Below are positions 1-5,986 of a stretch of DNA of 7,407 bases, piece by piece. Numbering within the stretch: the first letter of the stretch is position 1; each line of letters starts with the position of its first letter. The stretch is taken from NCBI GenBank assembly GCA_021161545.1, contig JAGHAJ010000263.1, positions 1 to 7,407 on the forward strand, in the 5' to 3' direction. The notes under the pieces are model-generated. The model was given only the letters and a program-made list of their open reading frames with translations. It made no database searches and was not told where the DNA came from. Origin of the DNA: Synergistota bacterium (GTDB lineage Bacteria > Synergistota > JAGHAJ01). The translations under genes and the position numbers were made by a program.

Positions 1-172
1 GAGGTATATATCCAGGCATAAAAAGGACATCTCCCTTAGCTGTAGATATAACTGTCCTTAGAGGTACTACTGCTTTAGCAGAAGAAAGGTCTGCAAATCC
101 CTCTGCCACCGCATCTATGGCTTCATCCATATGTACAAGAGATTTCAACTCATCCCTACCTATTACAAGCAT
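1..172 (-). CDS. Ornithine cyclodeaminase/mu-crystallin family protein, N-terminal part (cut by window edge)
   Basis: The 57 complete codons visible begin MLVIGRDELKSLVHMDEAID and continue to VVPLRT (Arg at about residue 39) and LFMPGYIP. This is the typical N-terminus of the ornithine cyclodeaminase/mu-crystallin family, in which the Arg of the P-x-R-T segment binds the substrate carboxylate. The family includes ornithine cyclodeaminase, NAD(P)H-dependent delta1-pyrroline-2-carboxylate reductase, an archaeal alanine dehydrogenase and related imine reductases. The NAD-binding domain lies outside the window, so the reaction cannot be chosen. A GAGGAGG Shine-Dalgarno site (182-188) sits nine bases before the ATG at 172. 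A GTG directly before it (175) is an alternative start and follows two in-frame stops. The gene begins 14 bases after the upstream dehydrogenase stop and is surely in the same operon. The context suggests a cyclic imino acid such as proline or pyrroline-carboxylate, which is inference. Confidence 0.85.
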   Translation of the reverse strand, partial: MLVIGRDELKSLVHMDEAIDAVAEGFADLSSAKAVVPLRTVISTAKGDVLFMPGYIP

Positions 173-186
173 CACTTATTACCTCC

Positions 187-1335
187 TCAAACAACAGCGG
201 GTTCTACTATCAATTCTCCCCTCTCAAATCTCTTGTAGCTCAACATATCTATCGGGAGGTCAAGTTCCTCACTCAGTACCAGCTGTGACATAAGAACACC
301 TGTTATTGGACTAAACATAAAACCGTGGCCGCTAAAACCAACTGCCATGTAGTACCCTTCTATTTCCTCTACCCCTCCAACTATAGGCTGAGCATCAGGT
401 GTCATATTGTAGGAACCTGCCCACTGCCTTACAACTCTAAGGTCTCTTGTGGGCGGCAATAAATTAGAGAGCTTACGTGCCATTTCTTCTAAGAATACCC
501 ATGTGGAATTCACTCTATGTGTTTCCTCATGCTCTTCCGGTCCATATCCCATAATAAAACTACCGTGCGGTCTTTGCTGTATGTAAAAATTACCAGTAAA
601 CGAAATCAACATCGGCTCAGAAATCCTATTCACAGGTTCAGTTATTAATGCCTCGTGTCTCTCACTATAAGTAGGAATAGATATACCCGCCATAGCAGCG
701 ACCTCTTTAGACCACGGTCCAGCACAATTCACAACTACTGGAGTTGAAATTCCTCCTCTGTCAGTTATAACTCCCTTAACTTTTCCTCCTTCAACAATAA
801 TATCTTTCACTTCTGTATAAGTAAATATCTCAACACCAAGCCTTCTTGCAGCTTCTGCATAAGCAAATGTCGTTAAAAATGGGTCTCCATGTCCATCTCT
901 ATCATGAAATGTAAAACCCACTGCCCCATCAACATTAAGGATAGGAACTATCTCCTTTGCTTCATCTGCAGAGATCACCTTCGACTTTATACCAAGGCTA
1001 TTTTGGAGTGCTACATTTTTTTTCAGTTGATCAAATTCACTCTCCTTGTATGCAATAACCAGATAACCTCCCTGGTGAAGTCCTATAGGCAATCCTAACT
1101 CTTCTTCAAGATGCTCGAATATTTCTATGGAGGCTATACCAAACTTACAGTTCATCTCAGTACCCCATTGTGCTCTTATTCCCGCTCCACATCTACCTGT
1201 GGAACCACTTGTAATATAGGATTTTTCGAGCACTACAACATTTTTGCACCCTCTTTTCGCAAGATTGTAGGCAACAGAACAACCTACAACCCCACCACCA
1301 ATAACAACCACATCAGCCGTACGTTTAAAATCCAT
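187..1335 (-). CDS. FAD-dependent DAO-family amino/imino acid dehydrogenase, second beta subunit
   Basis: This 382-residue protein has an N-terminal FAD-binding Rossmann motif (GGGVVG, residues 13-18, with the ribose-binding Glu at 37) and the family segment STGRCGAGIR near residue 45-54. Near the C-terminus (about 333-340) lies GFSGHGF, which closes the flavin site. Length and layout match the beta subunits of dye-linked proline dehydrogenase, sarcosine oxidase SoxB, opine oxidase OoxB/NoxB and HcnC. These enzymes oxidise a C-N bond of a secondary or imino amino acid, reducing FAD. No signal peptide is visible. It starts at ATG with a purine-rich AAGGGGG site, 12 bases after the stop of a paralogue to which it is roughly half identical by eye. 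Substrate-side residues differ between the two (VRQWAGSYNMTPDAQ here, VRQWSGPYDITPDSQ there; GFMFSP here, GLQFAP there), so a different substrate is plausible. The family is clear but the substrate is unknown. Confidence 0.9.
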   Translation of the reverse strand: MDFKRTADVVVIGGGVVGCSVAYNLAKRGCKNVVVLEKSYITSGSTGRCGAGIRAQWGTEMNCKFGIASIEIFEHLEEELGLPIGLHQGGYLVIAYKESEFDQLKKNVALQNSLGIKSKVISADEAKEIVPILNVDGAVGFTFHDRDGHGDPFLTTFAYAEAARRLGVEIFTYTEVKDIIVEGGKVKGVITDRGGISTPVVVNCAGPWSKEVAAMAGISIPTYSERHEALITEPVNRISEPMLISFTGNFYIQQRPHGSFIMGYGPEEHEETHRVNSTWVFLEEMARKLSNLLPPTRDLRVVRQWAGSYNMTPDAQPIVGGVEEIEGYYMAVGFSGHGFMFSPITGVLMSQLVLSEELDLPIDMLSYKRFERGELIVEPAVV

Positions 1336-1347
1336 TCCTTTTCCCCC

Positions 1348-2499
1348 TTATATACAGGCAGGTTCAGGTATAAGTTTACCTGTCTTAAATCTATTGAAAG
1401 ACAACACATCAACAGATATGAATGGCTCTTCGCCAATGATCAATTCGGACATAATCCTACCTATAGATGGAGCAAACTGCAAACCATGACCGCTCCACCC
1501 TACATCGAGATAGAATCCCTCCACCTCCTCTACAGGTCCTACTATAGATTGAGAATCTGGTGTAATATCGTAAGGTCCAGACCATTGTCTCACGACCCTT
1601 ACATCTCTTAAGATTGGCATCTTCTTCAAGACTCTACGGCTCACTTCCTCCATAAATTGCCATGTCACACCAACATCATATCCCTTTTTCTCGTTGGGGT
1701 TATCCATACCTATGAGAAATCCACCTGTAGGTTCCTGTTTCCAATAACTGCCATCGTCTTGACAGAGTATCAAGGGTTTTATAATTCTATTAACGGGCTC
1801 TGTAACCATTATTTGGTGCCTTTCACTCACTACAGGGATATCCAACCCAACCATCTTCCCTATCTCTTTTCCCCAAGGACCAGCTGCATTGACAACCTTT
1901 CTTGTGGATATCTTACCCTTATCCGTAACCACTGCCTTTACTTTATCTTTTTCTATCTCTATATCAACGACCTTCGTATACGTATAAAACTTCACACCCA
2001 AGCGCTTTGCAGCTTCATAGTACGCAAAGGTAACACGGTGAGGATTAACATGTCCATCCTCCGCACACCAGCTCGCACCTAATACCCCTTCAACATCTAA
2101 CAATGGAATGAGCTCTTTTATCTCATCAGGATTCAGAATCTTTGAAGGTATGCCAAGGCTACTTTGGAGCCTCACATTTTCTCTAAGCTGATTAAGCTGT
2201 CCTTCGGTGTATGCAAGCCACATATAACCACCCTGCTCAAGCTCAAGGTCGAAGTCAGTATCAAGTTCCTCTTTCATCCTGATGAAGCCCTTTATATTCT
2301 CCTTTGCAAGTCTGCAGTTTATCTCAGTACCAAACTGCTGTCTTATACCCGCTGCACTTCTACCCGTCCCTCCATAGGTAAGGTATTTCTGCTCCAAAAC
2401 AACAACACCATGCATTCCTTTTGACGCAAGATGATAAGCAATAGAGCAACCATGAACTCCCCCACCAATGATGACAACCTCAGCAGAGACAGGCAGCAC
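1348..2499 (-). CDS. FAD-dependent DAO-family amino/imino acid dehydrogenase, first beta subunit (proline/sarcosine/opine type)
   Basis: A 383-residue flavoprotein of the D-amino acid oxidase fold. GGGVHG (residues 12-17) and Glu36 form the FAD-binding Rossmann motif. GTGRSAAGIR follows at about 44-53, and WSGHGLQFAP near the C-terminus covers the isoalloxazine ring. The position right after alpha, ferredoxin and BFD-protein genes is that of the catalytic beta subunit in the archaeal PDH1 proline dehydrogenase operon and in Hcn/opine oxidase systems. It would oxidise the substrate and pass electrons to the Fe-S/alpha part of the complex. The start is GTG at 2499, only three bases after the preceding stop. 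A GAGGAG site lies about 12 bases upstream, rather far, so translation may rely on coupling to the upstream gene. An in-frame stop just upstream excludes a longer form. L-proline is the best single guess for substrate, but sarcosine, D-proline and opines cannot be excluded. Confidence 0.9.
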   Translation of the reverse strand: MLPVSAEVVIIGGGVHGCSIAYHLASKGMHGVVVLEQKYLTYGGTGRSAAGIRQQFGTEINCRLAKENIKGFIRMKEELDTDFDLELEQGGYMWLAYTEGQLNQLRENVRLQSSLGIPSKILNPDEIKELIPLLDVEGVLGASWCAEDGHVNPHRVTFAYYEAAKRLGVKFYTYTKVVDIEIEKDKVKAVVTDKGKISTRKVVNAAGPWGKEIGKMVGLDIPVVSERHQIMVTEPVNRIIKPLILCQDDGSYWKQEPTGGFLIGMDNPNEKKGYDVGVTWQFMEEVSRRVLKKMPILRDVRVVRQWSGPYDITPDSQSIVGPVEEVEGFYLDVGWSGHGLQFAPSIGRIMSELIIGEEPFISVDVLSFNRFKTGKLIPEPACI

Positions 2500-2502
2500 C
2501 TC

Positions 2503-2784
2503 TTAATCACTCTCCTCTGCGAGGAGCCCAACTTTTATAGGTTTGGAAGGAGGCCTATAAGTAGGGACAGGTATTTCATCTATCCTCTTCCCTGTTATCC
2601 TTGCAACCTCTCTTATTATAATATCCCTGCAAGTCTTACCTTGGCATGGCCCCATACCAGCTCTCGTTATTCTCTTTATCTCCTCAGGGTCCGTATAACC
2701 TCTCCGTATAACCTCTCTAATCTGCCCAAGCGTCACATCCTCACAACGACAAACAATGACATCATCATCAGTAAATTTCTCCAT
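2503..2784 (-). CDS. BFD-like [2Fe-2S]-binding protein (PdhX-like electron-transfer subunit)
   Basis: This 93-residue protein is a BFD-like (bacterioferritin-associated ferredoxin type) [2Fe-2S] domain. Cys12 and Cys14 (VCRCEDV) and Cys47 and Cys52 (GPCQGKTC) give the C-x-C, 32 residues, C-x4-C ligand pattern. The segment RITRAGMGPCQGKTCR is characteristic of the domain where it is fused to the C-terminus of HcnB, opine oxidase alpha subunits and some GlpA proteins. Here it is a free-standing subunit with a Pro-rich tail (about 71-83). Its ATG follows the ferredoxin stop with no gap (TAAATG), so translational coupling is likely. Its own stop is in the same frame as the next gene, separated from that GTG by one codon. 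It probably relays electrons between beta and alpha. The counterpart in the archaeal proline dehydrogenase operon is called PdhX, as I recall it. Confidence 0.9.
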   Translation of the reverse strand: MEKFTDDDVIVCRCEDVTLGQIREVIRRGYTDPEEIKRITRAGMGPCQGKTCRDIIIREVARITGKRIDEIPVPTYRPPSKPIKVGLLAEESD

Positions 2785-3288
2785 TTATCTCACCACCCTG
2801 ACATGTCTTACATCAGCAATCATGTCCTTAGGGACATGAACTGTAACCACCTTCGTACCGTCTTTATGAGGCTCTATAACACTTCTCACCTCGCCTTTAC
2901 CAACTACCTCACCTGCGCGATTAAGAAGCTCCACTTCTTCGCCCTTCTCAGGTACAGGATAAAACTCATAAGGCAATTTCAGTAACGCATCATCGCCATC
3001 ACACGAAGCATCTACAACAAATATTGCTAATCCTGGGCATTTTGCAACACACAAAGTACAGCCCGTACACTTCTCCCAATCTATTTCTGGAAGGTCATTT
3101 ATGTCCTTAAACTCCTTTATAGCCCCAAAGGGACACGAAGCATGGCACGGATCACACGGTATCTCTTGAATACACTCTACTACTGCCACTGGCCCCTTTT
3201 TCAGCACCTCCGGAGGTGGCATTACCCTGTTTACCTCTTCCATTGAAAACACACCAGTCCTTCTTAGGTGTTCACTGAGTTTTACCAT
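2785..3288 (-). CDS. Two-cluster [4Fe-4S] ferredoxin subunit (PdhF-like)
   Basis: A 167-residue protein with eight Cys set out as two [4Fe-4S] sites. The second is a standard C-x2-C-x2-C-x3-CP (Cys74, 77, 80, 84). The first is unusual, C-x5-C-x2-C-x3-CP (Cys39, 45, 48, 52), lengthened between ligands one and two. A ninth Cys (96) follows. After about residue 105 the protein continues as a Cys-free, Val-rich region (ELLNRAGEVVGKGEVRSV) that looks like a small beta domain. It is likely an electron-transfer subunit of the amino/imino acid dehydrogenase complex, between the alpha and BFD proteins. Its ATG lies inside the end of the alpha gene (ATGGTAA, seven-base overlap), with a strong AAGGAGG site ten bases upstream. 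The ferredoxin fold is clear. The electron path is inference. Confidence 0.88.
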   Translation of the reverse strand: MVKLSEHLRRTGVFSMEEVNRVMPPPEVLKKGPVAVVECIQEIPCDPCHASCPFGAIKEFKDINDLPEIDWEKCTGCTLCVAKCPGLAIFVVDASCDGDDALLKLPYEFYPVPEKGEEVELLNRAGEVVGKGEVRSVIEPHKDGTKVVTVHVPKDMIADVRHVRVVR

Positions 3289-4373
3289 TCAACCACAACC
3301 TCCTTAAGTCCAGACCTAATCTTCTCACTCAAAGGTCCCCTTCTCAGCTCTTCAAGGCTTGAAAGAGTATCTTCTCTATCTGCTTCCCAACCATCATATG
3401 CATACCCAAGATCGCTTGCAGCAATAAGTCCTGCAAGCTTACCCTCCAGCATTGCAGATGTAGCTTCTTCTATACCAGCCACATCTCCAGCCACAAATAT
3501 ATCCCGTCTAGACGTCCTCATGTATTTATCTCTGAGGACCACATTACCACCAAGCTGTGGCACATACTTCATCTTACAACCAGCCTGCCACAATAATTCT
3601 ATTAGTGGAGAAAGCCCTACAGACAAGCATACCGTATCCACATTCAATATCCTCTTGGTAGAAGGTATAGGCTGCCACTTACTATCAAGTTTAACAATTG
3701 CAGCTGCTTCAACTGCATCTTTTCCATAAACTTCAAGTATCGTATGAGAAGTATATATAGGCACACCCAATCTTCTTATCTTAGATGCGTGGACAAGGTA
3801 TCCTCCTATATAGGGCATTGCTTCTACTACAGTAGCAACTTCAACATTAGCCTGCATAAGCTGATAGCTTACAATAAGACCAATGTTTCCAGCCCCAACC
3901 ATTAAAACCCTATCACCGGGTACGATCCCATAGACATTCATTAATGTCTGCACAGCACCTGCCCCGTACACACCAGGCAGATCGTTGTTCGGAAATGTAA
4001 GCATACGCTCAGAAGCCCCAGTTGCTATTATGACCCTCTCCGACTTTATCTTCATATACACATCCTCACCAGTCATAGCAGTAACTACACCGTCATCTTG
4101 ATAGTAGCCAGTCGCCGTAGTATTGGAGACAACCTCTATCTTGTCCTTTAGCTTTTCTATGTCAGAGAGGAGCATCCCGGCAATCTTTATACCCCTTACT
4201 CCAGCAGACTGTCTGTGAGAACCAAAGAACTTATGTGTCTGCTTTACAAGCTGTCCCCCAAGCTTCAAACCATCATCCACTAGCAAAACTTTCGCTCCCA
4301 TAGATGCAGCCGCTATAGCTGCAGACAATCCCGCCGGACCTCCACCTACAACCAACACTTCAGTTTTTCTCAA
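3282..4373 (-). CDS. FAD/NAD(P)-binding oxidoreductase, alpha subunit of the amino acid dehydrogenase complex (HcnB/PdhA/SoxA-like)
   Basis: A 363-residue two-dinucleotide-domain flavoprotein. GGGPAG (10-15) binds FAD. ATGASER (117-123) and the second glycine motif GAGNIG (160-165) belong to the inserted NAD(P)- or nucleotide-binding domain. FVAGDVAG (293-300) is the second FAD motif. There is no thioredoxin-reductase CxxC. Segments such as RMLTFPNNDLPGVYGAGA and the C-terminal RRGPLSEKIRSGL are typical of the alpha subunits of HcnABC, opine oxidase, sarcosine oxidase and archaeal proline dehydrogenase. In HcnB-type proteins a BFD domain follows. This protein stops before it, and that domain is encoded two genes downstream. 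The start is TTG at 4373, supported by AAAGGTGA five bases upstream and by the immediate Rossmann strand. It overlaps the preceding gene by 14 bases. It would take electrons from beta via the Fe-S proteins and pass them to NAD(P) or another carrier. Confidence 0.9.
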   Translation of the reverse strand: MRKTEVLVVGGGPAGLSAAIAAASMGAKVLLVDDGLKLGGQLVKQTHKFFGSHRQSAGVRGIKIAGMLLSDIEKLKDKIEVVSNTTATGYYQDDGVVTAMTGEDVYMKIKSERVIIATGASERMLTFPNNDLPGVYGAGAVQTLMNVYGIVPGDRVLMVGAGNIGLIVSYQLMQANVEVATVVEAMPYIGGYLVHASKIRRLGVPIYTSHTILEVYGKDAVEAAAIVKLDSKWQPIPSTKRILNVDTVCLSVGLSPLIELLWQAGCKMKYVPQLGGNVVLRDKYMRTSRRDIFVAGDVAGIEEATSAMLEGKLAGLIAASDLGYAYDGWEADREDTLSSLEELRRGPLSEKIRSGLKEVVVEW

Positions 4374-4680
4374 TTAAATCACCTTTCCCTATCTGAGTTT
4401 GTACCCTCATACCCTCTCTTAAAGGAGTAACACACACCCTCACATTAGGCTTACCATCAACAACCATAAAGCAGGAAGAGCATTTTCCAATTGCACAGAA
4501 AAATCCTCTTGGCCTTCCGAGTTCCGCGCTCGTTCTGTATTTCTTGACTCCTGCTGCGTGGAGTGCTGCCGCTATTGTCTCTCCCTCATATCCCTCGAGT
4601 TCCTTCCCATCAAAATAAAACTTGACTTTCCTACCTCGTTGAAAGGTCAAAATGGGATGATGCTCCAGTCTACTACTCAA
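4360..4680 (-). CDS. Small [2Fe-2S] ferredoxin-fold protein (HcnA/Fer2_4 type), first gene of the redox operon
   Basis: A 106-residue plant-type [2Fe-2S] domain. Cys62, 67, 70 and 83 give C-x4-C-x2-C-x12-C within the segment GRPRGFFCAIGKCSSC. The opening RLEHHPIL, then FYFDGKELEGYEGETIAAAL, matches HcnA, opine oxidase small subunits and the N-terminal domain of SoxA alpha subunits from its first residues, which supports the TTG start at 4680. An AGGGGGG site lies eight bases upstream. In SoxA-type proteins this domain is fused to alpha, whereas here it is a separate gene overlapping alpha by 14 bases. It has one [2Fe-2S] cluster and is expected to be a cytoplasmic subunit of the complex. It is the first gene after the only sizeable intergenic gap, so its promoter probably lies in 4681-4818. 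Confidence 0.9.
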   Translation of the reverse strand: MSSRLEHHPILTFQRGRKVKFYFDGKELEGYEGETIAAALHAAGVKKYRTSAELGRPRGFFCAIGKCSSCFMVVDGKPNVRVCVTPLREGMRVQTQIGKGDLIEKN

Positions 4681-4818
4681 AACTATTACCCCCCTACGGT
4701 GATAAAAAATACATTTTTCACAAACTAAATAGTTATAAGCCTCACAATATAATTATTCGACAAAGAGAACAGAAATCCTTCTCATTGGAATATGTAGAAA
4801 TTTTATAAACAGTACCCC
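4681..4818 (-). promoter_or_regulatory. Intergenic leader with candidate promoter of the redox operon
   Basis: This 138-base AT-rich gap is the only non-coding stretch longer than about 15 bases. On the minus strand a TTGTCG (4763-4758) is followed by TATAAC (4737-4732), a five-of-six match to a -10 box, but the spacer of 20 bases is longer than the ideal 17. Nothing better was found. The operon start implies that a promoter should be here, but the exact boxes are weak. A five-pair hairpin (GAGAA/TTCTC, 4783-4765) after tsaB is too weak, with too short a T run, to call a terminator. Confidence 0.35.
4699..4721 (-). promoter_or_regulatory. Near-palindrome, candidate operator upstream of the redox operon
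   Basis: A 23-base near-symmetric site with arms GTGA and TCAC, an inner AAA/TTT pairing and a non-symmetric seven-base centre. Seven of the outer eight positions pair. It ends 18 bases before the TTG start of the first gene, between the candidate -10 box and the ribosome site. It is directly followed on the upstream side by a second short perfect inverted repeat, AACTA-N2-TAGTT (4723-4734), which overlaps the candidate -10 box. The position suits a repressor or substrate-sensing regulator. AT-rich DNA gives such repeats by chance, so the call is tentative. Confidence 0.3.
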
Positions 4819-5529
4819 CTATTTCGAAATCTTCTCTTCTGCAGCTGAAGCTCTGTAATACAAAGGCAAAATACTAAATGGGTCATCCAGTTTCTCTTTA
4901 AGCATGTGTGTATAAAACAGCTTTACAAGCGCGTCTGTCTTAGGAAACATCTTAAACACCACGATATTATAGGAATTAGAAGCACCCAACAGGATATTAC
5001 TATCAGCTCTTCTCCTCTCGTCCAAGATAAATAAAATTTCACGATCCCTGTATTTTTGAGCTAAGAACTGTAGCCACTTCTTTAAGTTACATAAAGAAAC
5101 ATCCTCAACACGCTTAAGCCCATCTTTTACAGAATAAAGTGCAGTAAAATACTTCCCCGAAGCGGCTGAAATAAGTGGCGAAACAAGAAACGAGATACCT
5201 TCAAATTCACAAGCAATGGCATCCATAGTTACAATGCCTTTCACAAGCAAGTTACCCGCATATGACATAGACTTTGCAATTGAAAGTGCAATCCTTATAC
5301 CAGTGAAAGATCCCGGTCCCACTCCTACTGCAATTCCTCCAAGGTCACTCTTGCCTATACCTGCTTCGCCGAGCAACTTGTCTATCAACAAGAATAGGTT
5401 TTCACCTTTTACAACCCCTCTATCCACATAGATACTTACTAAAGGCTTATTACCACAAGAAACACCTATACTGCTTATATTTGTCGATGTATCAATCGCA
5501 AGTACATAAATATTATCTCTCAAAGGCAA
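4819..5529 (-). CDS. tsaB: tRNA t6A37 threonylcarbamoyltransferase complex, dimerisation subunit TsaB
   Basis: A 236-residue actin/HSP70-fold protein of the TsaB (YeaZ) family. AIDTSTN (11-17) is the first phosphate-type loop, and VGVGPGSFTGIRIALS (68-83) is the family signature. Length is normal for the family. TsaB forms the TsaD-TsaB-TsaE complex that transfers the threonylcarbamoyl group from TC-AMP to A37 of ANN-decoding tRNAs. It is a structural partner and lacks the catalytic metal-binding His of TsaD. The usual segment after the signature (IDARxGEVY in many homologues) reads LISAASGKYFTALY here, lacking the Asp and Arg. The TTG start at 5529 has a strong GAGGAGG site seven bases upstream and overlaps tsaE by 17 bases. 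TsaD and TsaC are not in the window. It is the last gene of the right-hand operon. Confidence 0.92.
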   Translation of the reverse strand: MPLRDNIYVLAIDTSTNISSIGVSCGNKPLVSIYVDRGVVKGENLFLLIDKLLGEAGIGKSDLGGIAVGVGPGSFTGIRIALSIAKSMSYAGNLLVKGIVTMDAIACEFEGISFLVSPLISAASGKYFTALYSVKDGLKRVEDVSLCNLKKWLQFLAQKYRDREILFILDERRRADSNILLGASNSYNIVVFKMFPKTDALVKLFYTHMLKEKLDDPFSILPLYYRASAAEEKISK

Positions 5530-5986
5530 CTTTCACCCTCCTCAAAAGTTCACAATCATCCCCATTGCAGCAAACCATTATTTCAATCATCCTCACGGTC
5601 ATATCCAAATAAAAAAGACCAACTCTTACGTAAGATGATGAAATATAAGGAAGTATGCCTTCACCCCATTCCACTGCAACTATTCCAGTACCATCAAAGT
5701 AGTCCTCAATTACGTTGAAATCCTTTACTTCTATTCTGTAAAGGTCCAGATGATAAAGTTTTAGAGTGGGAGTTCCATACTCCCTTGCAAGTGTGAACGT
5801 AGGGCTTTTAACAGCATCACTTATACCCATACCCATAGCAATGCCCTTCACAAATGTAGTTTTACCAGCACCAAGTTCACCAGTTAGAAGGACAATATCA
5901 GATGATTTTAGGACTTTTCCCAGTTTTTCTCCCACAGTGATAGTTTCACTCTCACTACATGCTATCAGTTTCTTGTTCCAAACCAT
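5513..5986 (-). CDS. tsaE: tRNA t6A37 biosynthesis ATPase TsaE
   Basis: With the ATG at 5986 this is a 157-residue P-loop ATPase of the TsaE (YjeE) family. It carries the Walker A GELGAGKT (36-43), SPTFTL (61-66), the H-x-DLYR motif (79-84) and VEWGEG (105-110), in family order and spacing. TsaE binds the TsaD-TsaB dimer and hydrolyses ATP to reset it between rounds of t6A formation. The ATG is preferred over a GTG 30 bases further upstream. It makes a one-base TAATG junction with the preceding gene, has an AGAGGAAAG ribosome site seven bases before it, and gives the usual family N-terminus. The gene is followed by tsaB with a 17-base overlap, the common tsaE-tsaB pairing of many bacteria. 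Confidence 0.94.
   Translation of the reverse strand: MVWNKKLIACSESETITVGEKLGKVLKSSDIVLLTGELGAGKTTFVKGIAMGMGISDAVKSPTFTLAREYGTPTLKLYHLDLYRIEVKDFNVIEDYFDGTGIVAVEWGEGILPYISSSYVRVGLFYLDMTVRMIEIMVCCNGDDCELLRRVKVAFER

Noticed and set aside
2343-2531. A short minus-strand frame overlapping the BFD and beta genes.
   Set aside because: It runs out of frame through the FAD-binding start of the beta subunit and its product shows no motif.
889-2985. Several open frames on the plus strand opposite the flavoprotein genes, and similar ones elsewhere in the window.
   Set aside because: Their products are Cys-, Tyr-, Ser- and Asn-rich without any family motif, and they lie fully antisense to well-supported genes.
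4765-4783. Hairpin GAGAA/TTCTC after tsaB as a terminator.
   Set aside because: The stem has only five pairs, the loop is nine bases and there is no proper T run.
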